This document shows, one piece after another, positions 1-5,509 of a stretch of DNA of 8,354 bases (the first letter of the stretch is position 1; each line of letters begins with the position of its first letter). The notes beneath the pieces were generated by a model, which worked only from the letters and a program-made list of their open reading frames with translations, was not told where the DNA came from and did not search any database. This DNA comes from Planctomycetota bacterium. GTDB lineage: Bacteria > Planctomycetota > Planctomycetia > Pirellulales > Lacipirellulaceae. The stretch lies in assembly GCA_022615465.1 (NCBI GenBank), contig JAKEGR010000058.1, positions 1 to 8,354 on the forward strand. Direction: 5' to 3'. The position numbers were made by a program, and so were the translations under genes.

Positions 1-1119
1 CTGCCGAAAGAGATCACTACGCTGCAGAAAGAACTTGTACGTCTCGCGGCTGAAATCGAGAACTTGCCAGACCGAATCGATGACGATCGGCGCGCGATCG
101 TTGCCTCCCGAAGGCACGACGAACAACTGTTCCGCAATCAGCTACACTTCGACACGATCGACTCGGGCGCATGGGCTGCCTACTTCCTGCACGAACAACT
201 TGATGGTCCGTTGGGCGAATTGATTCGCACCGTTCGGTGGGTACGTCAAATCACGGATGCCGAACTCCAGCCGGCCGCCTCAGCCCGCTTTCATGGCGAG
301 AATATCCTGTTTGCCGGTTGCCGGCAGGCGCCTGACTTGCTAATCCGCTCCTTGGAACTACAGGGATCGGCACGGGTGGCCGGCCAAGGAGTGGACGTGC
401 GTGGCTTGCTGCGCAATCTTTCTTCAACCCCGGCTCTTCATGAGGAACCCATTCGGCTGTCGCTCACAGCGAGCGGAGCCATGCCGGTTGAATTGCAGGC
501 TACCTTCGACCGAACGAGGGCAACCCCGCGTGACGAATTCCTATTCACCTGTCAGGGAGTCCACCTGCCAGCCGCCAGATTGGGCCAACAAGAGAATGTC
601 CGCCTCGCCCTCGCGCCGACCCTCGCGTCGCTTCATGTCACCTTGCTTGTCGAAGGTGATCGACTGTCGGGCGACATTCAACTTGCACAGGAACAGGTCA
701 AGATAATGCCGAGCGTTGTCGGCCCTCTGGCCGAGGTTCCACTTGCTGTCGCGCTGGAGGATACGCTGAGCAATATCCACTCCATCGAGTTGCATCTCTC
801 GCTCACTGGTACGCTGGACGAGCCGACGTGCCAACTCACGTCGCATTTCGGCCCGGCCTTGGCCGAGGCCATCGGCCAGGCACTCCAACGCACCGCGGAA
901 CAACACACTCGTGTGTTGCTTGCTGAATCGCAGCAACATGTGGATCAGCAACTCGCCAGCTTGGAGCGTCGACTGGCCGAGCAGCGTGCGGCGTTGCTCG
1001 CACCGCTCAACGGATCAACCACGCTCCTCGCTCAAATTGCCTCGGAGTTGAAAGCCGTCCCAGGGTTGACGGACGAACGAATTGGTCGACAACTTTCCAC
1101 CAGCCCGCTCTTCCGCTAA
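1..1119 (+). CDS. C-terminal part of a TIGR03545-like coiled-coil/AsmA-like envelope protein (5' end outside window)
   Basis: The frame is open from base 1 to the TAA at 1117-1119, giving 372 residues, so the true start lies upstream; the TTG at 64 is internal. Seen: a short coiled-coil stretch at fragment residues 1-25 (LPKEITTLQKELVRLAAEIE), then a helical region. A beta-rich core follows (about 115-275) with the phrases SLELQGSARVAGQGVDVRG and LSLTGTLDEPTCQLTSHFG. A second coiled coil (about 295-335, LASLERRLAEQRAALLAPL) lies near the end. That order, and the 'tGtLdeP...lxSxxGxAlaeA' phrase, resemble the uncharacterised TIGR03545 family of outer-membrane-bearing bacteria, whose full members are about 550 residues or more, with an N-terminal membrane anchor. 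AsmA-like proteins share this beta-core style, so a role at the envelope is inferred, not shown. In other genomes this family often pairs with a TIGR03546 membrane protein, which would lie upstream here. Family name is from memory of the pattern; coding status is very sure, the family moderately sure. Confidence 0.8.
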   Translation: MPKEITTLQKELVRLAAEIENLPDRIDDDRRAIVASRRHDEQLFRNQLHFDTIDSGAWAAYFLHEQLDGPLGELIRTVRWVRQITDAELQPAASARFHGENILFAGCRQAPDLLIRSLELQGSARVAGQGVDVRGLLRNLSSTPALHEEPIRLSLTASGAMPVELQATFDRTRATPRDEFLFTCQGVHLPAARLGQQENVRLALAPTLASLHVTLLVEGDRLSGDIQLAQEQVKIMPSVVGPLAEVPLAVALEDTLSNIHSIELHLSLTGTLDEPTCQLTSHFGPALAEAIGQALQRTAEQHTRVLLAESQQHVDQQLASLERRLAEQRAALLAPLNGSTTLLAQIASELKAVPGLTDERIGRQLSTSPLFR

Positions 1120-1124
1120 TTCAC

Positions 1125-1141
1125 CCGTTGTCTTACAACGG
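1125..1141 (+). terminator. Short stem-loop just after the TIGR03545-like gene
   Basis: CCGTTGT and ACAACGG form a perfect 7-bp stem around a 3-nt CTT loop, starting 6 nt after the stop codon. No T-run follows, so it is a weak intrinsic terminator at best. It may instead protect the 3' end or slow read-through into the HAD gene 49 nt further on. The pairing is certain; the function is a guess. Confidence 0.35.
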
Positions 1142-1189
1142 TAGGGTCTATCCGGCTCGTGTTGTGTTGGAGCAAGGCGGTTCGATCAC

Positions 1190-1864
1190 ATGTCCAAGAC
1201 TGCCGTTATCTTTGATGTCGATGGTGTGCTCGTCGATTCGTACCAAGCTCACTTCCGAAGTTGGCAGCAGCTTTTCAGTACACTCAACGTCGAGTACGGC
1301 GAGGCCGCTTTCGCGGCTGACTTTGGCCGCACCAGCCGCGACATCCTGTGTCGCCGGCTGCGAGGTGACCTCTCCGAAGAGCGGATTCAGGAACTCGATC
1401 GGCAGAAAGAGGCGAATTACCGCGACATCGTTCGGCACGACTTTCCGGCCATGGAGGGGGCGGCCGAGTTGATCGATTCGCTGGCCACCGCGGGATTTCT
1501 GTTGGCCATCGGCTCCTCGGGTCCGCCGGAAAATGTTGAATTGGCGATCGAGCATCTTGACCCACTTGGTCAAATTACTGCCGTTGTTACAGGCAACGAC
1601 GTTACTCGCGGCAAGCCCGACCCACAGGTGTTTCTGATTGCCGCCGAGCGACTCGGTGTGCTACCCGCCATGTGCGTCGTGGTGGAAGACGCCGCTCACG
1701 GAGTGGAAGCTGCCCACGGTGCCGGAATGCGATGCGTTGCCCTCACGGGTACCACCACGCGCGACAACCTAGCCAAAGCCGATCTTGTAGTCGACTCACT
1801 TCATGAGGTGACTACTGCCCGCTTCAAAGCACTGGTTGAAAGACCGGACCAAGGCGGAGCTTAG
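1190..1864 (+). CDS. HAD-superfamily hydrolase, beta-phosphoglucomutase/phosphatase type
   Basis: A 224-residue cytoplasmic protein with all four HAD motifs. Motif I is DVDGVLVDS (D9 nucleophile, D11 acid/base), motif II is IGSSG (S109/S110), motif III is the lysine of GKPDP (K142), and motif IV is VVVEDAAHG (E166, D167, Mg2+ binding). The helical cap between residues 18 and 90 contains FGRTSRDIL, the phrase typical of the beta-phosphoglucomutase/PGP subfamily (HAD subfamily IA). Such enzymes act on sugar phosphates, 2-phosphoglycolate or similar through an aspartyl-phosphate; the substrate cannot be read from the sequence. Length is normal for the family. The ATG at 1190 is preceded by AAGGCGG (1174-1180) 9 nt upstream, an acceptable ribosome site, and it places motif I at the usual distance from the N-terminus. 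It lies 70 nt after the upstream gene on the same strand and may be co-transcribed with it. Confidence 0.93.
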   Translation: MSKTAVIFDVDGVLVDSYQAHFRSWQQLFSTLNVEYGEAAFAADFGRTSRDILCRRLRGDLSEERIQELDRQKEANYRDIVRHDFPAMEGAAELIDSLATAGFLLAIGSSGPPENVELAIEHLDPLGQITAVVTGNDVTRGKPDPQVFLIAAERLGVLPAMCVVVEDAAHGVEAAHGAGMRCVALTGTTTRDNLAKADLVVDSLHEVTTARFKALVERPDQGGA

Positions 1865-1902
1865 CGGCCCGCTGAAGAAGTCAGATCGACTGCGTTGTTG
1901 AG

Positions 1903-1935
1903 ATTCGGCCAATTCGGCCCTTTGGCCCCTCGGCC
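1903..1935. repeat. Four imperfect tandem 8-9 bp units ending in GGCC
   Basis: The consecutive units ATTCGGCC, AATTCGGCC, CTTTGGCC and CCTCGGCC run head to tail between the HAD stop codon and the candidate promoter of the RRM gene. They end 18 bp before the putative -35 element. They could be a cluster of protein-binding sites or simply a slipped low-complexity tract. Only the repetition is observed. Confidence 0.4.
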
Positions 1936-1953
1936 CAGTGTGCAAAGATTTCA

Positions 1954-1983
1954 TTGGACTTCGAAAAACCAACCCGCTACAAT
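1954..1983 (+). promoter_or_regulatory. Candidate sigma70-type promoter of the RRM gene
   Basis: TTGGAC (1954-1959) and TACAAT (1978-1983) are separated by 18 bp. The -10 matches consensus at five of six positions and the -35 at three of six. Initiation near 1990 would give a leader of about 92 nt before the ATG at 2082. That leader begins with a pyrimidine tract (1998-2012). Pattern-based only; no transcript data. Confidence 0.5.
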
Positions 1984-2034
1984 TGCACGCTGGACGGTTT
2001 CTCTTTTTTCCCGATAGGTTTGGTGGCCTCGTAG

Positions 2035-2058
2035 GACTCCATGACAATCGTGGAAGTC
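2035..2058 (+). promoter_or_regulatory. Leader stem-loop covering the upstream ORF start
   Basis: GACTCCA (2035-2041) pairs with TGGAAGTC (2051-2058) as seven base pairs with one bulged A and a 9-nt loop. The hairpin would overlap the AGGA (2033-2036) and ATG (2041) of the 14-codon upstream ORF. It ends 10 nt before the GGAG ribosome site of the RRM gene. Pairing is read from the sequence; a regulatory role is inferred. Confidence 0.3.
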
Positions 2059-2085
2059 GTAGTGTTTTGGAGTTTCGAGAGATGA
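2041..2085 (+). CDS. Possible 14-codon leader ORF overlapping the RRM start codon
   Basis: An ATG at 2041 opens a frame encoding MTIVEVVVFWSFER. It ends in TGA at 2083-2085, so the stop overlaps the RRM gene's ATG (2082-2084) in an ATGA arrangement. That is the classic geometry for translational coupling. An AGGA (2033-2036) sits 4 nt before its start, slightly close. The GGAG that serves the downstream gene (2069-2072) lies inside this ORF. A 14-codon ORF can arise by chance; the overlap and the upstream AGGA make it worth listing but not certain. Confidence 0.3.
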   Translation: MTIVEVVVFWSFER

Positions 2086-2363
2086 AGCTGTATGTTGGCA
2101 ACCTTTCCTTTTCAACGACTGAGGAAGCGTTGCAGGCCGAGTTTGGGGCCCATGGTCAGGTCGAAGAAGTCGCCTTGATCACGGATCGCGAGACTGGCCG
2201 CCCGCGTGGGTTCGCGTTTGTTACGATGAACAACGACGACGAGGCCCGTACTGCCATTGAGCAACTCAATGGCGTGGAGGTCGATGGTCGGGCGATCACC
2301 GTAAACGAAGCCCGACCGAAGAGCAACGGCGGTGGGCCGCGTGGCGGCGGCAAACGCTGGTAA
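2082..2363 (+). CDS. Single-RRM RNA-binding protein with glycine-rich tail (cyanobacterial Rbp-like)
   Basis: A 93-residue protein made of one RNA recognition motif and a short basic, glycine-rich tail. RNP2 is LYVGNL (residues 3-8) and RNP1 is RGFAFVTM (42-49), carrying the aromatic residues Y4, F44 and F46 expected to stack on RNA bases. The usual final aromatic of RNP1 is Met here. ETGRPRGFAFV and AIEQLNGVEVDGR are hallmark RRM phrases. The tail (residues 81-93: SNGGGPRGGGKRW) resembles bacterial Rbp proteins, several of which in cyanobacteria are cold-induced; a chaperone or post-transcriptional role in the cytoplasm is likely. The ATG at 2082 is chosen over an in-frame GTG at 1938 because the RRM fold starts immediately after it. 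GGAG (2069-2072) precedes it by 9 nt, and the candidate promoter lies between the two starts. It appears to be a single-gene unit ended by the hairpin at 2430-2465. Confidence 0.95.
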   Translation: MKLYVGNLSFSTTEEALQAEFGAHGQVEEVALITDRETGRPRGFAFVTMNNDDEARTAIEQLNGVEVDGRAITVNEARPKSNGGGPRGGGKRW

Positions 2364-2429
2364 TCGCCACTCTGCCGCCGCGAACGATGCTTTGCGGTAT
2401 GCAGAACATTTTGGTTTGGCTAATCGGAA

Positions 2430-2465
2430 AGTGCCCACATCGTCCCGCGGGCTGATGTGGGCACT
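2430..2465 (+). terminator. Strong stem-loop downstream of the RRM gene
   Basis: AGTGCCCACAT (2430-2440) and ATGTGGGCACT (2455-2465) form a perfect 11-bp stem with a 14-nt loop, which itself contains the palindrome CCCGCGGG (2444-2451). It lies 66 nt after the RRM stop codon. Only a weak T-rich stretch (TCGTCTT) follows, so it may be a non-canonical or factor-assisted terminator, a 3'-end stabiliser or a small dispersed palindromic repeat. The inverted repeat itself is unambiguous. Confidence 0.55.
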
Positions 2466-2552
2466 CGTCTTGGCAGTAGAATGGTTCAGGTTTCTTTCCC
2501 GGCCGAGGCCGGCCCACTTGCTTGCCGCTCTTTGGGCGGTTAGGCTCGTACT

Positions 2553-2825
2553 ATGGAACGGCAACAACTTATCAAGACACTCGACCAGCTTCACGCCGAT
2601 CTGTCACAAACCGAACACGTCGATCCGGAAACACTCGCCAGGCTCCTCGCGATCACCAGCGACATCCAACGGATTCTGAGCGAGCGGCCAGAAACGTCGA
2701 TGGAAGAAGTCTCCCCAGTTTCCAGCAGCCTGAAGGACGTCTTGCTCAAATTCGAGGCCGACCATCCCGAGTTGGCAACCAGCGTAGGCAAAGTCGCTGA
2801 CGCCCTGGCCGCCATGGGGTTTTGA
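2553..2825 (+). CDS. DUF4404 family small protein
   Basis: A 90-residue acidic protein predicted to be mostly helical. It opens with LIKTLDQLHADLSQTEHVDPETLARLLAITSDIQRIL (residues 6-42), passes through a loop (43-56), and ends with LLKFEADHPELATSVGKVADALAAMGF. The 'LxxLHaeL' start and the 'FExxHPeLaxxxgrvadaLAxMGi' ending are the pattern I associate with DUF4404, a small uncharacterised family of Proteobacteria and Planctomycetes. No catalytic residues, signal peptide or membrane segment is visible, so a cytoplasmic role is expected but its nature is unknown. The ATG at 2553 gives the usual family length; upstream there is no clear Shine-Dalgarno. It lies between the RRM hairpin and the VOC gene, 98 nt before the latter, on the same strand. 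Confidence 0.85.
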   Translation: MERQQLIKTLDQLHADLSQTEHVDPETLARLLAITSDIQRILSERPETSMEEVSPVSSSLKDVLLKFEADHPELATSVGKVADALAAMGF

Positions 2826-2923
2826 GAGCGATGAGCTGAGCGTCGACTGCCTATCAGATTGATCGCTATCCTTTCCGTATTTTCTGCCTCTCTCTTCAGT
2901 TGCAACTGACTCCGCCACCAACC

Positions 2924-3301
2924 ATGCCTACCAACCTTGGTCACCGCGTGCTACCTTGTCTCCTCGTCGCCGATATGCGTCTCACGCTCGAGTTTTATGT
3001 TGATGTCCTGGGCTTTACGCAAACCGGCTATTACCCGATCGAGAGCGAACCGATTCGTACCGAGGTCCGCCGCGACGACGTGGCGATCCTCTTCTATTCT
3101 GAATCACCCCGCTTCTCGAACGACAGCCCTCAATGGACTGGTGCACTCTATATCTTTCCGGAAAACGTTCACCAATTGGCTGACGAACTGCGCGGCAAGG
3201 TGCCGTTTCTCTGGGGTCCCGAGGAGACCGAATTTGGAGTCCGCGAATTTGCCATCCGCGACCCGAACGGCTACATACTGGTATTCGCCGAGCCGGCGTG
3301 A
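2924..3301 (+). CDS. VOC superfamily (glyoxalase/bleomycin-resistance fold) protein
   Basis: A 125-residue protein with the paired beta-alpha-beta-beta-beta units of the VOC fold. LPCLLVADMRLTLEFYVDVLGF (10-31) carries the FYxDVLGF signature of the first module. DDVAILFY (51-58) is the first module's last strand. GALYIFPENVHQLADEL (73-89) begins the second module, and FAIRDPNGYILVFAE (109-123) is the closing signature with the C-terminal Glu that is a metal ligand in many members. Members include glyoxalases, dioxygenases and drug-binding proteins. There is no complete metal triad that I can assign, and the short single-domain form resembles the bleomycin-resistance/antibiotic-binding type. 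The actual ligand is unknown. The ATG at 2924 is preferred; a TTG at 2900 in the same frame would add eight Pro/Thr-rich residues. Neither has a good ribosome site. The gene converges with the aldo/keto reductase, leaving 64 nt between the stops. Confidence 0.9.
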   Translation: MPTNLGHRVLPCLLVADMRLTLEFYVDVLGFTQTGYYPIESEPIRTEVRRDDVAILFYSESPRFSNDSPQWTGALYIFPENVHQLADELRGKVPFLWGPEETEFGVREFAIRDPNGYILVFAEPA

Positions 3302-3365
3302 TCGCCTCGTCTCGGCACGTAGTGGACCACGGGCAGTAAGGTGTGCGGCGTTCCACGGCGACCGC

Positions 3366-4352
3366 CTAGCTGAACAGCCGTTTTGTCGCGGCCGGGCCAC
3401 GGGCCGCAATGGCCGAGTCGATGAGCGTACGCTGCGCGGCAGTAAGCGTCCAACCCATTGCCCCGGCAGTCTCCTCGATCTGCCACCGCCGTTTCGCGCC
3501 ACACAAGGCCGAGGTAATTCCCGGCTGATGAATCGTCCAATTCACAACCAATTGCGCAACCGTGTGGCCCGTGAGGGCGGCCGCCCCGCGTAGCTGCTCG
3601 ACAAAATCCTGGTTCTTTCGCCATTCGTCACCCTGGTACATGGGATAGTTGCGGCGAGTGTCTCGCTCGTCGAACTGGTGATCTCGCTGCAGTTTGCCGG
3701 CCAACAGCCCCTTCATCAACGGCCAATACACCATCACGGCTACATGGTGTTCGCGACACCAGGGAATCGTTTGTGCTTCGATGTCGCGCTGCAGCATGTT
3801 GTAGGGCATCTGCACGGCTGCAATTGGGCAGACAGATTGAAACACCGCAAGTTGTTCCACGGAACAGTTCGACGCACCGATCGATCGCGTCTTGCCGGCT
3901 GCCATCAACTCGCGCAAGGCTCCGGCCGAGTCCTCGATTGGCACGTTCGGATCGGGGGCGTGCCAATAGAGCAACTCGACTCGATCCGTACCAAGCCGTC
4001 GCAGGCTCTCGTCACACTCGGCCCTCAATCGTTCTGGCCGGCCGTCGGTGACCATCAAGTCGCCTTCGTAATGAATGCCGCATTTCGTGGCGATTACCAT
4101 CTCATTGCGCCGATTTCCGAGGGCGCGGCGAATCAGATTCTCGCTCTCCCCGCTTGGACCGTAAACGTGCGCGGTGTCGAGATGATGGACTCCCAGTTCG
4201 AAACACGCCTGGATTGTCGCGATGCTATCCGCATCGTTCGCGCCGAGCGTCGAGACGCCAGCGATCGGCCAACAGCCCAAGGCCACGGGCGAGACGCTGA
4301 CCCCGGAAGCTCCCAACGAGCGACGTTCAATTGGTGGTGTTTGCTCCGACAT
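3366..4352 (-). CDS. Aldo/keto reductase
   Basis: A 328-residue cytoplasmic NAD(P)H-dependent oxidoreductase with the AKR catalytic tetrad intact: D59 and Y64 in LDTAHVYGPSGESE, K90 in IATKCG, and H131 in LLYWHAPD. The (beta/alpha)8 barrel is complete, from RRSLGASGVSVSPVALG (10-26) to the C-terminal helix. Cofactor-contacting phrases are present: IGASNCS (158-164), Q181, and the GAKRRWQIEE segment (285-294) that corresponds to the 'GxRxxxQxxEN' cofactor loop. Overall it resembles the bacterial YajO/Gcy-like or potassium-channel beta-subunit-like AKRs; the substrate (aldehyde, ketone or sugar) cannot be told. Length is typical. The start is CAT on the plus strand at 4350-4352. No Shine-Dalgarno precedes it, and a -10-like TAAGAT lies only 6 nt upstream, so a leaderless or near-leaderless mRNA is possible. 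Confidence 0.95.
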   Translation of the reverse strand: MSEQTPPIERRSLGASGVSVSPVALGCWPIAGVSTLGANDADSIATIQACFELGVHHLDTAHVYGPSGESENLIRRALGNRRNEMVIATKCGIHYEGDLMVTDGRPERLRAECDESLRRLGTDRVELLYWHAPDPNVPIEDSAGALRELMAAGKTRSIGASNCSVEQLAVFQSVCPIAAVQMPYNMLQRDIEAQTIPWCREHHVAVMVYWPLMKGLLAGKLQRDHQFDERDTRRNYPMYQGDEWRKNQDFVEQLRGAAALTGHTVAQLVVNWTIHQPGITSALCGAKRRWQIEETAGAMGWTLTAAQRTLIDSAIAARGPAATKRLFS

Positions 4353-4358
4353 GCACGT

Positions 4359-4364
4359 ATCTTA
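4359..4364 (-). promoter_or_regulatory. Possible -10 element directly before the aldo/keto reductase
   Basis: Reading the minus strand, TAAGAT ends 6 nt before the start codon at 4352. A convincing -35 is not present at the right spacing (only TTCGTC at 4387-4382). If used, transcription would begin at or next to the ATG. Weak, pattern-only evidence. Confidence 0.22.
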
Positions 4365-4571
4365 TCGGTTATGCCGTCCGTGACGAATGCCTCGCCCATG
4401 GGCCGGGATAAACAGTGGAATCGCCCTGTTCGGTCGGCGGCCGTGGTCGGTAGTACACTGCTATCGAGCCAATGCCTCAACGGCATGTTCGGATCGCCAG
4501 GGAAGGCCGTTTCTTGCAGGGTTTTCACGCCTCAAAGGAAGCATGGGCACTACCGCTTTCAGCAGGATTTG

Positions 4572-4600
4572 TTGTCTAATTGGTTTTCCGGCCATAGAAT
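4572..4600 (+). promoter_or_regulatory. Sigma70-type promoter of the secreted protein gene
   Basis: TTGTCT (4572-4577) and TAGAAT (4595-4600) lie 17 bp apart; the -35 matches consensus at four of six positions and the -10 at five of six. Start of transcription near 4607 gives a leader of about 48 nt, and the ribosome site AGGGAG follows at 4642-4647. This is the best promoter-like sequence in the window, but it rests on pattern only. Confidence 0.55.
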
Positions 4601-4654
4601 AGAAGTAGTCAGGATTTTGTCCTACCGATCGTTTTGCGTCCAGGGAGCGAAGCC

Positions 4655-5287
4655 ATGTCCGCATTCCGTACTTTTCGAACGGTGTTCAGCTTGCTGAGCG
4701 TGTTGGTTGTGTGCGAATTGGCCGCGGCGCAGTCAGGAACGCGACGCTCTTCGCCAGCCAAGTTGACCGACCCCAGGCCCCTTTCAAACACCAGCGGCTA
4801 TGCTGGGCAAGAGATGCAGCGTTTGAATAACAGGGATAGTGGTCGGGGCTACACCAGTGAGAGCTTGAATCAGTTAGCCCTGCAAAACGTCCAGGCCAGC
4901 ATTCCCCGAGTGGGCCAGCAATCTGTATCGGCTGGTCGCCCCTCGCTTGGTTTGAATATAGGTGGCCCGGCTTTTGGTAAGCCTTTCGCCGGTTTTTCCT
5001 CCGCGCCGACGGTCAGCCCCTATATGAATCTGTTTCGCGAAGACCTTGGCGGCAACAGCGATCTGAACTACAGCACGCTGGTTCGCCCCCAGCTTCAGCA
5101 GCAGCAGATTAATTCAGCCGTTCAGCGGCAAGGCATGGAACTCTCGCGGCGTGTGCAGGCAATTGCGGCCCAGCCAGATTTCAACCCCCAGGGTTCAGAG
5201 CAGCAGTTGCCAACGGGCCACACCACTGTCTTCATGAACCACGGCCGCTACTACCCAGCTATCAACTCGCAGCGACCGAAACGCTAG
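4655..5287 (+). CDS. Secreted planctomycete-type protein of unknown function
   Basis: A 210-residue exported protein. Residues 1-25 form a signal peptide: R5/R8 basic region, hydrophobic FSLLSVLVV (11-19), and likely cleavage after AAA at 25, before Q26. The mature part is rich in Ser, Gln, Asn and Gly. Residues 30-115 look disordered. The C-terminal half carries the phrases SPYMNLFRED (121-130), LNYSTLVRPQ (137-146), a Gln-rich helix (147-171) and TGHTTVFMNHGRYYP (187-201). I associate the 'SPYxNL...NYxxLVRPQ' pattern with secreted hypothetical proteins of Planctomycetes, but no function is known to me. The ATG at 4655 is chosen because AGGGAG (4642-4647) lies 7 nt upstream and the signal peptide begins there; a TTG at 4634 would prepend seven residues. 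C20 is not in a valid lipobox, so it is not a lipoprotein. The next exported-protein gene starts 222 nt downstream. Confidence 0.85.
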   Translation: MSAFRTFRTVFSLLSVLVVCELAAAQSGTRRSSPAKLTDPRPLSNTSGYAGQEMQRLNNRDSGRGYTSESLNQLALQNVQASIPRVGQQSVSAGRPSLGLNIGGPAFGKPFAGFSSAPTVSPYMNLFREDLGGNSDLNYSTLVRPQLQQQQINSAVQRQGMELSRRVQAIAAQPDFNPQGSEQQLPTGHTTVFMNHGRYYPAINSQRPKR

Positions 5288-5303
5288 CATTTAGCACCGC
5301 GGG

Positions 5304-5316
5304 GTCGTCAGACGAC
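5304..5316. repeat. 13-bp perfect palindrome after the secreted protein gene
   Basis: GTCGTC and GACGAC flank a single central A, 16 nt after the stop codon. The loop is too short for an RNA hairpin of the full length, so a dimeric DNA-binding protein site is the more natural reading. It is flanked by two CCGCGG palindromes (5297-5302 and 5334-5339). Could be chance in GC-rich DNA. Confidence 0.3.
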
Positions 5317-5383
5317 TGCCCTTGTTGTTCTGGCCGCGGCTTTGCTACAAGCCGCTCATCTCGTCTGTTCTCATCTGGCCGAA

Positions 5384-5422
5384 GGCGCGGATCGCTCACG
5401 GGCCAGAGGGCCAATCCGCGCC
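5384..5422 (+). promoter_or_regulatory. Nested stem-loop between the two exported-protein genes
   Basis: GGCGCGGAT (5384-5392) and ATCCGCGCC (5414-5422) pair perfectly over 9 bp. The 21-nt loop contains a second small stem, GGCC-AGAG-GGCC (5401-5412). It lies 97 nt after one gene and 88 nt before the next. It may end transcription of the first gene (no T-run follows) or be a structured leader of the barrel-protein gene. The intergenic stretch 5288-5509 otherwise holds no gene that I can support. Confidence 0.4.
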
Positions 5423-5509
5423 GCAGAGTACCTCGCTCGATCTCTTCAGGAAACATAACGCCCGTCCTCGCGACAATCACGCGATAACGGGCCGCCAACG
5501 GAACGCATT

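Larger units (their letters stand above)
4353..4654. other. Divergent intergenic region
   Basis: The 302 bp between the start of the aldo/keto reductase (minus strand) and the start of the secreted protein (plus strand) hold no convincing gene. The open frames crossing it lack protein-like composition and family resemblance. It contains the -10-like site of the reductase at its left end and the better promoter of the secreted protein at 4572-4600. I see no repeat or RNA gene in the middle. Confidence 0.6.

Noticed and set aside
541..951. 136-codon open frame on the minus strand
   Set aside because: It lies wholly inside the TIGR03545-like gene, has no ribosome site, and its protein is Arg/Leu-rich without family resemblance; it is a shadow of the plus-strand codons.
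1938..2081. N-terminal extension of the RRM protein from GTG 1938
   Set aside because: The extension would span the candidate promoter and precede the RRM fold with unrelated sequence; ATG 2082 with GGAG 9 nt upstream fits better.
2387..2455. 22-codon hydrophobic ORF (MLCGMQNILVWLIG...) after the RRM gene
   Set aside because: No ribosome site, and its end lies in the strong stem-loop; it most likely is part of the 3' untranslated region.
3678..4697. 339-codon open frame on the plus strand opposite the aldo/keto reductase
   Set aside because: The minus-strand reading gives a complete reductase with its catalytic tetrad, while this translation is His/Arg/Cys-rich and resembles nothing. It also runs through a promoter and into the secreted protein's start.
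4655..4717. Lipoprotein signal in the secreted protein (LVVC at residues 17-20)
   Set aside because: Position -1 to the cysteine is Val, where lipoboxes need Gly, Ala or Ser; the AAA|Q site five residues on is a normal signal peptidase I site.
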